NCBI RefSeq assembly: GCF_000226955.1
Contig: NZ_AGFU01000034.1
Location: forward strand, 1 to 64,000
Direction: 5' to 3'
Length of the DNA: 64,000 nt
From: Sphingomonas elodea ATCC 31461
Lineage (GTDB): Bacteria > Pseudomonadota > Alphaproteobacteria > Sphingomonadales > Sphingomonadaceae
Shown here: positions 1-8,863 of the stretch, piece after piece
Layout: each line of letters opens with the position of its first letter
Numbering within the stretch: the first letter of the stretch is position 1
Translations under genes and position numbers: made by a program
The notes under the pieces: generated by a model
What the model was told of the DNA's origin: nothing
What the model saw: the letters and a program-made list of their open reading frames with translations, nothing else
The model's database searches: none

Positions 1-37
1 CGGTCTCGGCATTCCTGCTGAACCGCTCTTCCGATCT
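1..37. other. Illumina sequencing adapter left on the contig end
   Basis: These 37 bases match the 3' part of the Illumina paired-end PCR primer 2.0, from the CGGTCTCGGCATTCC stretch to the terminal GCTCTTCCGATCT. Genomic sequence begins at 38, where the reverse complement reads directly as cyanophycin synthetase. This is recognition of a known artificial sequence and not biology. It shows that base 1 is the end of an assembled contig. Confidence 0.96.
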
Positions 38-1161
38 GAGATCCTCGACCGTGTCGATGCCCTTCAGCCCCAGATGATCGGCGGTGACGTTGAGCACCGC
101 GCCGACATCCGCTCCGTCGAAGCCGAATCCCTCGCGGAGGATGCCGCCGCGTGCCGTCTCCAGCACCGCCACGTCGACCGCCGGATTGCGCAGGACGGTG
201 CGCGCGCTCTTTTGGGGCCGCTGGCATCGGCCTCGGTCATCAGATGGCCGTTGAAATAGATGCCGCTGGTCGTCGTCATCCCGACATTCTTGCCGGCCTG
301 GCAGAGGATCCGGGACACCATCCGCGCCGTGGTCGACTTGCCGTTGGTGCCGGTGATCGCGAAGATCGGGATGCGGGCACGGCTGCCGCGCGGGTAGAGC
401 ATGTCGATCACCGGCGTGGCGACGTCGCGGGGCGTGCCGCTGGAGGGTTCCAGATGCATGCGGGAGCCCGGCGCGGCGTTCACCTCGACGATGCCGCCGC
501 CGGTCTCGCGCACCGGGCGGCGAATGTCGGGCGAGAGCAAGTCGATCCCGCACACGTCCAGCCCGACCACCGCCGCCGCCTGCTCGGCGATGGCGCGATT
601 GGCGGGGTGGATCGCATCGGTGCGATCGAACGCGGTGCCGCCGGTCGAGAGATTGGCGGTATCCCGCAGGACCACCCGTTCCTCGGCCATCGGGATGGTC
701 GCGGGGGTGCGGCCGGACTTGTCCAGCAGCGCCAGCATCGCCGGGTCGATGACGATGCGGGTGAGGACATTCTCATGCCCGGTGCCGCGCCGGGGATCCT
801 GGTTGAGGTCGTCGATCAGCTGGGCGATCGAGTGGAAGCCGTCGCCAATCACCTGGGCGGGCACCCGCTCGGCGACCGCGACGACCTTGCCGTTCACCAC
901 CAGGATGCGGTGGTCCTTGCCCGGCACCTGCTGCTCGACGATCACCCGGCGGCTGTGCTGCGCGGCGAGCGTAAAGGCGGTGTGCAGCGCTTCCGCGTCG
1001 GCGATGCCGGTGGTAACGCCGCGACCGTGATTGCCGTCGAGCGGCTTCACCACCAGCGGCCAGCGCAGGCGCTTGGCCTCGGTCAGCGCCTCCTCGACGC
1101 CGCGAACCACCACGCCGCGCGGCACCGCGGCCTCGACCAGCGCGCGGGTGGGGCGCAAAGT
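38..1161 (-). pseudogene. cphA: Cyanophycin synthetase (CphA) fragment, 5'-truncated and frameshifted
   Basis: CphA polymerises aspartate and arginine into cyanophycin through an ATP-grasp module followed by a Mur-ligase-like module. The fragment opens inside the ATP-grasp region (VPRGVVV, then VVKPLDGNHGRGV) and runs into the Mur ligase P-loop (ITGTNGKSTTARM). The usual N-terminal domain of roughly 200 residues is absent. Upstream in the same frame there is a TGA at 1162-1164, which is also the stop of the preceding acetyltransferase gene. The first possible start is a TTG at 1156-1158. Near 205-212 two extra bases shift the frame. Beyond that point another frame continues canonically (VLETARGGILREG, then VLNVTADHLG) to the contig end. 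It may be a true decaying gene or an artefact of a poor contig end, since the adapter adjoins it. The family call is secure; the pseudogene status is not. Confidence 0.75.
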
Positions 1162-2310
1162 TCAGGCCTTGAGGATCAGCCCCTTGCGGTCCATCCACCA
1201 GCCCACCGCCCAGCACAGCATGGTGTAGGCGAAGGCGCAGAGCAGCGACCCCAGCGGTCCCGGCGCGATCGCCTGGAACACGTCGACACCCGCCGCCTCG
1301 TAGGTGCCGCTCTCGCCGCCCGCCGGGATCATGTTGAGCACGGTCACGAACAGCTCGGAGAACAGGTAGATCGCCAGCGGATTGTGGCCGAGGATGGTGA
1401 AGAAGCGGGTTCCGCGCTTGAAGCCGGCGATCTCGATCAGTCCGATCACGCCGGCCAGCAGCACCAGGTCGATCCCGACGGTGAGCAGCACATAGGAGCC
1501 GGTCCACAGCTTCTTGGCGATCGGGAACCAGGGCGACCAGGCAAGCCCGGCCAGCACCAGCGCCGCGCCGACCAGCGCCATCCGCCCCACCGTGCGGCGC
1601 AGGTCGCCGCCCTGCACGATGGCGAGGCCCGCCAGATAGCCGGCGATCACGTTGACGGTGGCGGGCAGGGTGCCGAGCAGCCCTTCGGGATCGAAGCCCG
1701 CATCCTTCTTGTAGAGATGGCCCGGCCCCAGCAGCCACAGGTCGATCTGGGTGCCGATATTGGCGTATTTGTCGAACGCCATGCCCGCCGGGCTGAAGAC
1801 GAGGAGGATGGTCCAGTAGCCGAGCAGCATGGCGATGCCCGCGAGCAGCAGCTGGCGGGGCTTGAGCCAGCGGATCATCAGCCCGGCCAGTACGTAGCAG
1901 AGCGCCAGCCGCTGGAGCACGCCGGGCACGCGGGTGAGCGCGAAGGGCTTCAGCGCCCAGCCATCGGGTCCCTGCTCGACGAAGGGGAACCAGTACATCA
2001 GGTAGCCGAGCACGAAGATGATCGCGCCGCGCCGGAACAGTCGGGCGAGGAAGGGCCCGGTCGCCACCGGCTTGCGGAAGGCGAAGCTCATCGCATTGCC
2101 CATCGCGAACAGGAAGGTGGGGAACACCAGATCGGCAAGGGTGAAGCCGATCCATTTCGCATGCACCAGCTGCGGGTAGGGCTCGGCACCGGGGCCCGAG
2201 GTGTTGACCAGGATCATCAGGAAAATGGTGGCGCCGCGGAAGACGTCGAGCGCGAGGAAGCGCGGCTTGCCGGCGAGCGCGGCGACAGTGTTGGCCTGGG
2301 TCTCGGTCAT
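1162..2310 (-). CDS. HGSNAT-like (NagX/DUF5009) membrane acetyltransferase
   Basis: This 382-residue polytopic membrane protein belongs to the COG4299/DUF5009 family, related to heparan-alpha-glucosaminide N-acetyltransferase, which moves acetyl groups across a membrane onto terminal glucosamine. The N-terminus carries the family hallmark FLALDVFRGATIFLMILVN and then ADLVFPTFLFAMG. Many hydrophobic segments follow and the protein ends WWMDRKGLILKA. I chose the ATG at 2310 because it overlaps the TGA of the upstream GH89 gene (ATGA), which indicates translational coupling; a longer reading frame to 2379 would run into that gene. Coupling to an alpha-N-acetylglucosaminidase suggests it acetylates amino sugars released at the same locus. 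The exact substrate is inferred. Confidence 0.85.
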   Translation of the reverse strand: MTETQANTVAALAGKPRFLALDVFRGATIFLMILVNTSGPGAEPYPQLVHAKWIGFTLADLVFPTFLFAMGNAMSFAFRKPVATGPFLARLFRRGAIIFVLGYLMYWFPFVEQGPDGWALKPFALTRVPGVLQRLALCYVLAGLMIRWLKPRQLLLAGIAMLLGYWTILLVFSPAGMAFDKYANIGTQIDLWLLGPGHLYKKDAGFDPEGLLGTLPATVNVIAGYLAGLAIVQGGDLRRTVGRMALVGAALVLAGLAWSPWFPIAKKLWTGSYVLLTVGIDLVLLAGVIGLIEIAGFKRGTRFFTILGHNPLAIYLFSELFVTVLNMIPAGGESGTYEAAGVDVFQAIAPGPLGSLLCAFAYTMLCWAVGWWMDRKGLILKA

Positions 2311-4643
2311 CGGGCGTCGCTTTCGGCGAGAAGGGTGCGGGCCAGCGTTAGCGGTGCGGCGGGGCGCTGGCGAGGCCACATCCGGCCGTCCTTCAGCCAG
2401 GCGGCCTGCCAGGTGCGGATGGCGTCGCTCGTCGCCTTGGCGTCGAAGGGCGTGTGCGCGGCGGCGGCGGCACGTTGTGCCGCGAGGAAACGCTGCCAGC
2501 GCGGCCAGTAATAGCCGGCATAAAGGCCCTGCCAGGCGCGCGAGGCATAGTCGGAAAGGTGGCCGGTGCCGCCCCAGACGGTGACCACCGCCTTGGCCTG
2601 TTCGACGAACGCCGCCTTTTCGGCAGGCGTGTCGCCGTACGCGGCCGCGTCGGCGAGCCAGCTGCCCAGCGTTTCCTGCTGGTTGCCGGCGAGCGCGTCG
2701 ATGTGCCGGGCGAGCCGTTCGGCGGCAGCGGTGGCGCGGTCGCCGGCGGCGAGGTCGCCCGCCTTGTAGGCGGCGACGGCCGTCTTCAGCCGGTCGTCCA
2801 GCTGCACGCTGGCATAATGGCGGACCAGATCGACCACGTCATAGGTGTAGAGCGGCTCGCCGCCATGCTGCGGCGCCTGGGCGAGCAGCGCCTCGATACC
2901 CGCCCGCAACGCGGCGGGATCGCCCGGCGCGGCGGGATAGTCTGCGCCGTCGAGGCTGGGGAACTTGAAGAATAGATAGCCACCGGCCTGTTCGTGCCAC
3001 CAGCGCGGGGTCCAGTAGCGGGTGGTGTAGGCGCCGGCGATCGCCTTGTCCCAGGCGGCGACCAGCGCGGGCGAGGTCTTGCCGTAGCGCGCGCGGGTAT
3101 AGTCGCCGATCCAGGCATCGAGCGGGCGGGCCTTGCCGGTCGCGTCGATCTCGCCCCAGGCGAGGTCGTACGCATAGGCATAGGCGATGCCGTTGCTGTG
3201 CAGCCCTTCCGGGAACAGCCCGAAGCCGCGCATCCGGCCATGCCCCGGGTTCGCCAGCGCGGCGGTGATGTCGCTGCGGTAGAAGGCAAGATCGCCATAG
3301 ACCGGGTTGCTGCCGCCGTAATTGTGGACATAGCCATAGGCCCAGCCCTTGCCGTAAAAGGCCCTGGTCGCGTTCCAGATGCCGGGATAGCGGTCATTGC
3401 CGATATCAAGGATCAGCATGCGCTCGTCAGGCACCTTGGAGAGGAAGGCGGCGATCGCGTCGGGCGTCCAGAACGCCTTGTCGGCGCCGAACAGCCATCC
3501 CTGCATCACCCAGGTCGCGTTCGGCGCGGCGGCGGTGATCGAGCGATAGAGCCGCTCGCCATAGGCCGCGAGCCGGGCGTCGCGCACCTCCTTGGGCAGC
3601 GCGGCGGCGCGGGTGGCGGCGGTGTTGGCGATCGCGTCGCCGTACGTCGCGGCGCGGGCGTCGCTGCCGTCCTCGGCGATCGGCGGCACCATCTCGTTGA
3701 AGGCATCGGCGAGATAGTATTCGCCGGGGCCGTAGGTCGCGGTGTAGAGCTGGAGGAAGCGCGCGGCGAGCCTGGCGAACAGCGGGTCGGACGGGTCGAG
3801 CCAATAGGTCCCGGGGAAGCCCTCCCACTGGCGCATCTGGTAGATCTTCGCTTCCGGATGCGCCTTGGCGAACGCCTCGGGCACATAGCCGGAGAAGGCG
3901 GGCAGGATCGGCTTCATGCCGAGCGAGCGCATCCGCGCCAGGATCTGGCGTTGCAGGACGCGCTTCTTCTCGATCCAGTTGGCCGAGAGCGGCGCGCGGT
4001 ATCCCGCGATGTTGCCCATGCGCTGCCAGGGCAGGAAGGGCGCGGCGGAGAGGCTGGCGGCGATCTGGGTGTCGGTCATGCCCTGCTCGCGCCACAGCGC
4101 GCGCCAGACATGTTCCTGCCCCTCCATCGCCAGCGGCGTATCGACGCCGTGCGCGGCCATCCAGTCGATCTCGCGCTCCCAGCGGCTCCAGGTCCACCAG
4201 GGGGTGGTGTAGCCATAGGTGCAGGTGTTGAGATAGGTGCGCAGCGAGAAGGGCGAGGCGACGGTGCCGCTGTCATAGCCGTCGCGGAGCGCCAGCGGGC
4301 GGCTGCGTACGCCTTCCCAGGAAACGAACAGGCTGCCCTGCCGGCCCAGCGTGCGCGCGGCGCCGCGGACCAGCGCGACCGGCGAGGTGCCTTCGATGCG
4401 CAGCCGGCCGGCGGCGGTGCGGGCGCGGAATTGCGGGGTGGCGGCAGGGATAAGGCGGAAGTCGATCCGGCGTGTGTCGACGCCGAGGCGCGTCAGCACC
4501 GCGCGGGCGGCGGCGGTCTCCGCGGACGCGTGGACGGCGGGTGCTGCCGGGCGGGCCGGATTCGCCGCGACGGGCGCGGCCAGGACAAGGCCGGCAGCGA
4601 CCGGGCCGAGGAAACGGAGACGGCGGGCGGCGGTGTCGGCCAC
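2307..4643 (-). CDS. GH89 alpha-N-acetylglucosaminidase (NAGLU family)
   Basis: This 778-residue secreted enzyme removes terminal alpha-linked N-acetylglucosamine. It starts at a GTG and has a signal peptide (hydrophobic core FLGPVAAGLVLAAPVAA). The GH89 core is plain: RTYLNTCTYGYTTPWWTW near residue 136, GVDTPLAMEGQE near 166, then FNEMVPP with the putative acid/base Glu317 and GLFPEGLHSNG with Glu479, matching the two catalytic glutamates known in human NAGLU. The length fits the family, so it looks complete. It lies between a TonB receptor upstream and the HGSNAT-like gene that overlaps its stop, forming a minus-strand glycan-use unit. Natural substrates could be heparan-like chains, mucin alpha-GlcNAc caps or a bacterial glycan; the sequence does not decide. 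Confidence 0.93.
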   Translation of the reverse strand: MADTAARRLRFLGPVAAGLVLAAPVAANPARPAAPAVHASAETAAARAVLTRLGVDTRRIDFRLIPAATPQFRARTAAGRLRIEGTSPVALVRGAARTLGRQGSLFVSWEGVRSRPLALRDGYDSGTVASPFSLRTYLNTCTYGYTTPWWTWSRWEREIDWMAAHGVDTPLAMEGQEHVWRALWREQGMTDTQIAASLSAAPFLPWQRMGNIAGYRAPLSANWIEKKRVLQRQILARMRSLGMKPILPAFSGYVPEAFAKAHPEAKIYQMRQWEGFPGTYWLDPSDPLFARLAARFLQLYTATYGPGEYYLADAFNEMVPPIAEDGSDARAATYGDAIANTAATRAAALPKEVRDARLAAYGERLYRSITAAAPNATWVMQGWLFGADKAFWTPDAIAAFLSKVPDERMLILDIGNDRYPGIWNATRAFYGKGWAYGYVHNYGGSNPVYGDLAFYRSDITAALANPGHGRMRGFGLFPEGLHSNGIAYAYAYDLAWGEIDATGKARPLDAWIGDYTRARYGKTSPALVAAWDKAIAGAYTTRYWTPRWWHEQAGGYLFFKFPSLDGADYPAAPGDPAALRAGIEALLAQAPQHGGEPLYTYDVVDLVRHYASVQLDDRLKTAVAAYKAGDLAAGDRATAAAERLARHIDALAGNQQETLGSWLADAAAYGDTPAEKAAFVEQAKAVVTVWGGTGHLSDYASRAWQGLYAGYYWPRWQRFLAAQRAAAAAHTPFDAKATSDAIRTWQAAWLKDGRMWPRQRPAAPLTLARTLLAESDAR

Positions 4644-4755
4644 GTCTGAAATACTCCACTCAACAAGGAAGCGGGGTGGGTGCGCCGTTGCGTCCCCACC
4701 CCGTGAAAGATTCGGTCAAGCGTGTCGGGGAGATCCCGGCGCACCAACCCCGTCC

Positions 4756-4849
4756 GTCATTCCGGCGAAAGCCGGAATCCATTGGCACGTCCGCTGCCAT
4801 TCATGCCGCTGCCGAGCGGCGAATGGATCCCGGCTTTCGCCGGGATGAC
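4756..4849. repeat. REP-like palindromic repeat R1, copy a
   Basis: Two inverted arms, GTCATTCCGGCGAAAGCCGG and the matching CCGGCTTTCGCCGGGATGAC, are each a hairpin and face each other across about 40 bases. The same element occurs at 51882-51975 and 60000-60093. It lies in the gap between the TonB receptor (upstream) and the GH89 gene, where it could stabilise or attenuate the transcript. Confidence 0.85.
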
Positions 4850-4888
4850 GGTGTAAGGGGAGAACGGAGTTCCTCGACATGGTCGGTC

Positions 4889-7600
4889 TTACATCTTCAG
4901 CGTTGCCGACAGATAGAAGCTGCGGCCGTAGAAGCTGCTTTCCTGCCAGACGGCGGGATCGCGGAAATAGGCCTGTTCGCGGCTGTTGTTGAGGTTGATC
5001 ACCCCGGCCGCGAAGCTGAGCCAGCTGTTCGGCGAATAGCCGCCGCTCAGATCGAACTGGGTGCGACCGCGCACGGTGTGGCCTTCCCGCGCGAAGAAGC
5101 TGTCCGCGGCGTTCTGCTCATAGCTGCTGCGATGGTTCACCGACAGGCGGATGTTGAAATGGTCGTTCTCCCAATAGGGCGAGACGTTCCACGTCACCTT
5201 CGACAGGTTGCGGATCGTGAAGCCGGTGCCGATCGCCACCTTCTGCGGATAGACCCGCGTCAGGTTGGCGAGGATGCCGAAGCCGTCCACCGGCAGCAGA
5301 TCGTCGAACGACTGGTTCCAGCTCACCTCGAAGCCCTTCACCTTGATGGTGCTGGGATCGTTGCGGGTCTGGGTGATGTCGTAGCTGTTGCCGCTGGCGT
5401 CGACGCAGTCATTGGCCGTGGCGGTGAGCGCGGTGCCGTTGAACGAGGACGGGCAGATCAGCGACGAGAAGGTGCCGTTCTTGATCCACTTGTAGAAGCC
5501 GTTGATCGCGATCGCGCTGGAGCGGGTGAAGTACCATTCCACGCCCAGGTCGAGCTGGTTCGCGGTCAGCGGCTTCAGCGACGCCTGGCCGAGATCAACC
5601 GTGATCGTGCTGGTGCCCGGCGGCGAGGTGTTGGGCGAGCTGCTGGTGGTCTGCGCCATCGACGTGCCCGAATCCATGATCGGGCGCACCAGCACCTTCG
5701 CGGCGGCGAAGCGGACCTGCACGGTACGCGTCGGCTCCAGCACCAGGTTCAGGCTGGGCAGGACATTGTCGTAGCTCTGCTCGATCGCATAGTCGCCGAT
5801 CTTGCGCTGCACTTCGGTATAGCCGTCGGTGCGCGGCGCGGTGACGTTGCCGCGAACCTTCTGCTTGGTATGCTCGTAGCGCACGCCGAGATTGCCGCGC
5901 AGCGTCATGTCGCCGAGCCGGGTGTCGATGTCGGCCATGACATAGGCCGCCGGCATGAAGCGATCGACCTTGTAGCTGCCCTCGGGTGCGGGGATGTCCG
6001 GCACCACGATGCCGGCGGCCGCGAGCGCCTTGTCATAGGCCTGGAGATCGGGACCGACCCAGGCGCCCGGAATGCCCGAATCGCCGTTGAGGAAGCCGCT
6101 GACCGGATAGTTGGTCGTCGCCATCGCCGGGAAGATCGGGCTGGACGGCGCTGGCTGCCTGGAAAGCAGCGCGATCATGTCGTGGCGGCTGACGTCGCGG
6201 TCGAAGGTTTCGTGGCGGTACTTGGCGCCGACGTTCAGCTTGGTGATCGGGCCGAGCGCCACTTCCTTGTACAGATCCGCCTGGCCGGAGGTTTCCGTCG
6301 ACGCCATCTTGCGGGTCGCGCCGTTCGGATACTCGTTCCGGCTCAGCGCCGTGGGGGCGTACAGCGCGGTGTTGGTCAGGCTGGTGCCGACGCTGTACTT
6401 GACCGACTTCCAGTCGGTGAAGTCGATCGTCGCGGTCGGGATGGTGACGCCAAGGATCGCCGCGGCCTCGTTCTGGTAGGTGCTGCCCTTGGTATAGTTG
6501 AACACCGAGCGCGCCGACCAGCCATTGTCGCCGGTCCACTTGCCCGACAGGGTGTAGCCCTGGCTGACGAGGTCGCGGTCCTCGTGCTGGCGGTTGTTCT
6601 CCATGGTGAAGTTGGTGGCGGTTGCCTTGGTGGCGACGCCGCCCACCACGTTGCTCGCCGCGATGCGCGACGTGTTGAACAGAAAGACCTGCTGGTTCAC
6701 GTCATAATCGGTGATGTCCTTGGCGTAGATCGCGCTGGCATCGATCTCGATCCGGTCGCTGGGGCGCCACTGGACGCCGCCGCTGCCCATCAGCCGCTCG
6801 GTATCGCGGTCGATGCGGCGGTAGCGCGGGCGGCGGGGCACGAAGGCCGAGGCGCCGTTGATCGTCTGGGTCGCCCAGCGGTCCATCCAGAAATAGTCGG
6901 CGCGGTCCTTCAGCTTCTGGTAGCCGAGGTTGACGTAAACGCCCAGCGTGCCGTCGGCGAACTGGTCGACATAGCTGCCGCTGATCTTCGGCGTGATCTT
7001 GCCGCCGGCATATTCGGAGTTCTGGCCCTTGACCGAGAGGACCAGCTGGCGCTCCTTATAGTCGAGCGGCTTGGTGGTCTGGATGTTGACCGTGCCCGAC
7101 AGGCCGCCGGCATCCATGTCCGCGGTGGGCGACTTGATCACCTGGATCGCGTTGGCCAGTTCGGTCTGGATGATGTCGTAGCGGAAGCCGTCGGTGAAGT
7201 CGGCGCTCTTGAAGGTCTGGCCGTTGACCGTGGTCATCGCATATTGCGGGCCCAGGCCACGGATGCTGATCGTGGCACCACGCCCGTTGATGTTCGACAT
7301 CTGCACGCCCGAGATGCGCTGGATCGCCTCGGTGATGTTCTCGCTGGGGAACTTGCCCAGGTCCTCGGCGGAGATGCCGTCGGTGACGCGCGTGTCCTTG
7401 CGCTTGGCGTCGATCGCGTTGTCGATGGCGGCGCGGATGCCGGTGACGACGATCTCGCCGCCGTCCTGGCCTGCCGCGGCGCTGTCGGTCGTCTGTGCCT
7501 GTGCGGCGGTTGCCGCGCCCAGCGCTGCCACGCAGCCGGACGCGAGCCAAATGCTCTTGGTGAGCGCACGAGCCTGTGCGCCGATCTTCCCGGTCTTCAT
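4889..7600 (-). CDS. TonB-dependent outer-membrane receptor (GH89 locus)
   Basis: This is a 903-residue TonB-dependent receptor that imports a ligand across the outer membrane using energy from TonB-ExbBD. A signal peptide ending AQAQ is followed by the sphingomonad-type segment GGEIVVTGIRAAIDNAIDAK, the plug domain (DGISAEDLGKFPSENITEA, ISGVQM, ISIRGLGP, GGLSGTVNI) and a long beta-barrel ending in aromatic-rich strands and SFYLSATLKM. The ATG at 7600 follows a G-rich Shine-Dalgarno run about six bases upstream. It is the first gene of the minus-strand unit with GH89 and the HGSNAT-like acetyltransferase, so the ligand is probably an amino-sugar oligosaccharide. That substrate is inferred from context only. 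Confidence 0.93.
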   Translation of the reverse strand: MKTGKIGAQARALTKSIWLASGCVAALGAATAAQAQTTDSAAAGQDGGEIVVTGIRAAIDNAIDAKRKDTRVTDGISAEDLGKFPSENITEAIQRISGVQMSNINGRGATISIRGLGPQYAMTTVNGQTFKSADFTDGFRYDIIQTELANAIQVIKSPTADMDAGGLSGTVNIQTTKPLDYKERQLVLSVKGQNSEYAGGKITPKISGSYVDQFADGTLGVYVNLGYQKLKDRADYFWMDRWATQTINGASAFVPRRPRYRRIDRDTERLMGSGGVQWRPSDRIEIDASAIYAKDITDYDVNQQVFLFNTSRIAASNVVGGVATKATATNFTMENNRQHEDRDLVSQGYTLSGKWTGDNGWSARSVFNYTKGSTYQNEAAAILGVTIPTATIDFTDWKSVKYSVGTSLTNTALYAPTALSRNEYPNGATRKMASTETSGQADLYKEVALGPITKLNVGAKYRHETFDRDVSRHDMIALLSRQPAPSSPIFPAMATTNYPVSGFLNGDSGIPGAWVGPDLQAYDKALAAAGIVVPDIPAPEGSYKVDRFMPAAYVMADIDTRLGDMTLRGNLGVRYEHTKQKVRGNVTAPRTDGYTEVQRKIGDYAIEQSYDNVLPSLNLVLEPTRTVQVRFAAAKVLVRPIMDSGTSMAQTTSSSPNTSPPGTSTITVDLGQASLKPLTANQLDLGVEWYFTRSSAIAINGFYKWIKNGTFSSLICPSSFNGTALTATANDCVDASGNSYDITQTRNDPSTIKVKGFEVSWNQSFDDLLPVDGFGILANLTRVYPQKVAIGTGFTIRNLSKVTWNVSPYWENDHFNIRLSVNHRSSYEQNAADSFFAREGHTVRGRTQFDLSGGYSPNSWLSFAAGVINLNNSREQAYFRDPAVWQESSFYGRSFYLSATLKM

Positions 7601-7892
7601 TTTATACCCCCGTAGCTGTCGTCGGACCCTCGGTGTCGCGGCGCCCCCGTTCCTCCCGTTGCATCTTATCGGGCCGCTGCAATGCCATATTGGTTGCTAT
7701 CGGTCTTATGTTGTCAAGGCCAGTTCAATACAAAAACAAGTGTTGGTATTACCTCTTTGTAAGACCGAACCGACTTGGAAAGAGAGGTGTCGGGGGTAAG
7801 TCACTGATCTAACAGGGGCAGCGAAAGGGTGTCGCCGAATGGTCACACTCGGCGTGAATTGGACTTGCAGAGGTATTGTGGTGTCTAACCGG
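7601..7892 (-). promoter_or_regulatory. Upstream region of the GH89-locus receptor with inverted-repeat candidates
   Basis: This AT-richer gap of about 290 bases holds no gene. CGGTCTTA at 7701-7708 is mirrored by TAAGACCG at 7760-7767, and GGTATTACC lies at 7745-7753. These sit 100-170 bases upstream of the receptor start, a reasonable place for an operator or promoter. No confident -35/-10 pair could be assigned, and the regulator is not identified in the window. Confidence 0.4.
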
Positions 7893-8378
7893 TCAACCGG
7901 TCAGACGCGGTGCCAGGATCCGCATCAGCGCCTCGCACCCTGCCGCGTCGCCGGCATCGAAGCGGGCCGGCAAGGGGCTGTCGAGGTCGAGCACGCCGAG
8001 CAGCGCGCCCTGGTGAACGATCGGCACCACCAGCTCCGATCGGCTGGCGGCGTCGCAGGCGATGTGGCCGGGAAAGGCGTGGACGTCCTCGACCAACTGC
8101 GTCTCACGAGTCGCGGCGGCGGCGCCGCACACGCCCTTGCCGAACGGGATGCGGATGCAGGCAGCCTTGCCCTGGAAGGGGCCCAGCACCAGCTCGTCGG
8201 CGACGTTGCGGTAGAAGCCGGCCCAGTTGAGATCGGGCAGATACTGGCCGATCAGCGCGGAGACGTTCGCCATGTTGGCGATCGGATCGGGCTCGTTCGC
8301 GGTCAGCGAATCGAGGGCGGCGGCGAGATCGCGGTAGAGCTCGGCCTTGGTGCCGGCGGTGATGTCGAAGCTGTACAT
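7893..8378 (-). CDS. msrC: Free methionine-(R)-sulfoxide reductase (GAF-domain fRMsr)
   Basis: This 161-residue single GAF-domain enzyme reduces free methionine-R-sulfoxide in the cytoplasm. Family landmarks are NWAGFYR near residue 52, LVLGPFQGKAACIRIPFGKGVCG carrying two of the three conserved cysteines, HIACDAASRSELVVPI with the third, and GVLDLDSP near the end. Length and cysteine spacing match E. coli MsrC (YebR). It stands alone between the receptor promoter region and arfB on the same strand. Confidence 0.9.
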   Translation of the reverse strand: MYSFDITAGTKAELYRDLAAALDSLTANEPDPIANMANVSALIGQYLPDLNWAGFYRNVADELVLGPFQGKAACIRIPFGKGVCGAAAATRETQLVEDVHAFPGHIACDAASRSELVVPIVHQGALLGVLDLDSPLPARFDAGDAAGCEALMRILAPRLTG

Positions 8379-8461
8379 GGGCGCGATGTAGGGGATCGCG
8401 GGGCGGGGTGCGAGGGGGCAGGGCGCTACCCCGGGATGACGGCACGCGCTTGCTGCAATTC

Positions 8462-8863
8462 TCAGTCGAAACTGACCTTGCCCCGTCCCGCCTTTACCGC
8501 CGATCGCCCCTTCTTCGCATCCACGCGGCGGGCCTTGGCGGCCTTGCTCGGCTTGGTCTTGATGCGCTTGGCCTGTCGTTCATGGGCCTTGTCGATCAGG
8601 TCGGACAGGCGCTGGCGGGCGTCGGTGCGGTTGGCGTCCTGGGTGCGATATTGCCGGGCGGTGATCAGCAATTCGCCGGCCGAGGTCATTCGCGTGCCGG
8701 CGAGTTCCTTGAGCCGCGCATAGGCATAGGGCGACAGGCCGAGCCGGAACACGTCCACCCGCAGCTGCACTGCCGTCGCCACCTTGTTGACGTTCTGGCC
8801 GCCGGGCCCCGTCGCGGCGAGAAACTTCTCCTCGATAATCGCCGCGTCGGGGATTTCAGCCAT
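8462..8863 (-). CDS. arfB: Alternative ribosome-rescue factor ArfB (peptidyl-tRNA hydrolase, YaeJ)
   Basis: This 133-residue ArfB releases peptides from ribosomes stalled without a stop codon. The catalytic GGQ loop is visible as ATGPGGQNVNKVATAVQL near residues 17-34. The lysine/arginine-rich C-terminal tail (KRIKTKPSKAAKARR), which in this family enters the empty mRNA channel, is intact. The start overlaps the end of the upstream pseudouridine synthase gene by eight bases, so the two are probably cotranscribed. Length matches the family. Confidence 0.93.
   Translation of the reverse strand: MAEIPDAAIIEEKFLAATGPGGQNVNKVATAVQLRVDVFRLGLSPYAYARLKELAGTRMTSAGELLITARQYRTQDANRTDARQRLSDLIDKAHERQAKRIKTKPSKAAKARRVDAKKGRSAVKAGRGKVSFD

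Noticed and set aside
151-2511. Open frame of 786 codons on the plus strand across the cphA fragment and acetyltransferase gene
   Set aside because: It crosses two recognisable minus-strand genes and has no family features.
4756-4849. Palindromic repeats considered as a CRISPR array
   Set aside because: The copies are single, far apart and hairpin-shaped, with no regular spacers and no cas genes.
4472-7615. Open frame of 1047 codons on the plus strand
   Set aside because: It is antisense to the GH89-locus receptor and shows only compositionally biased sequence; the minus-strand receptor is clear.
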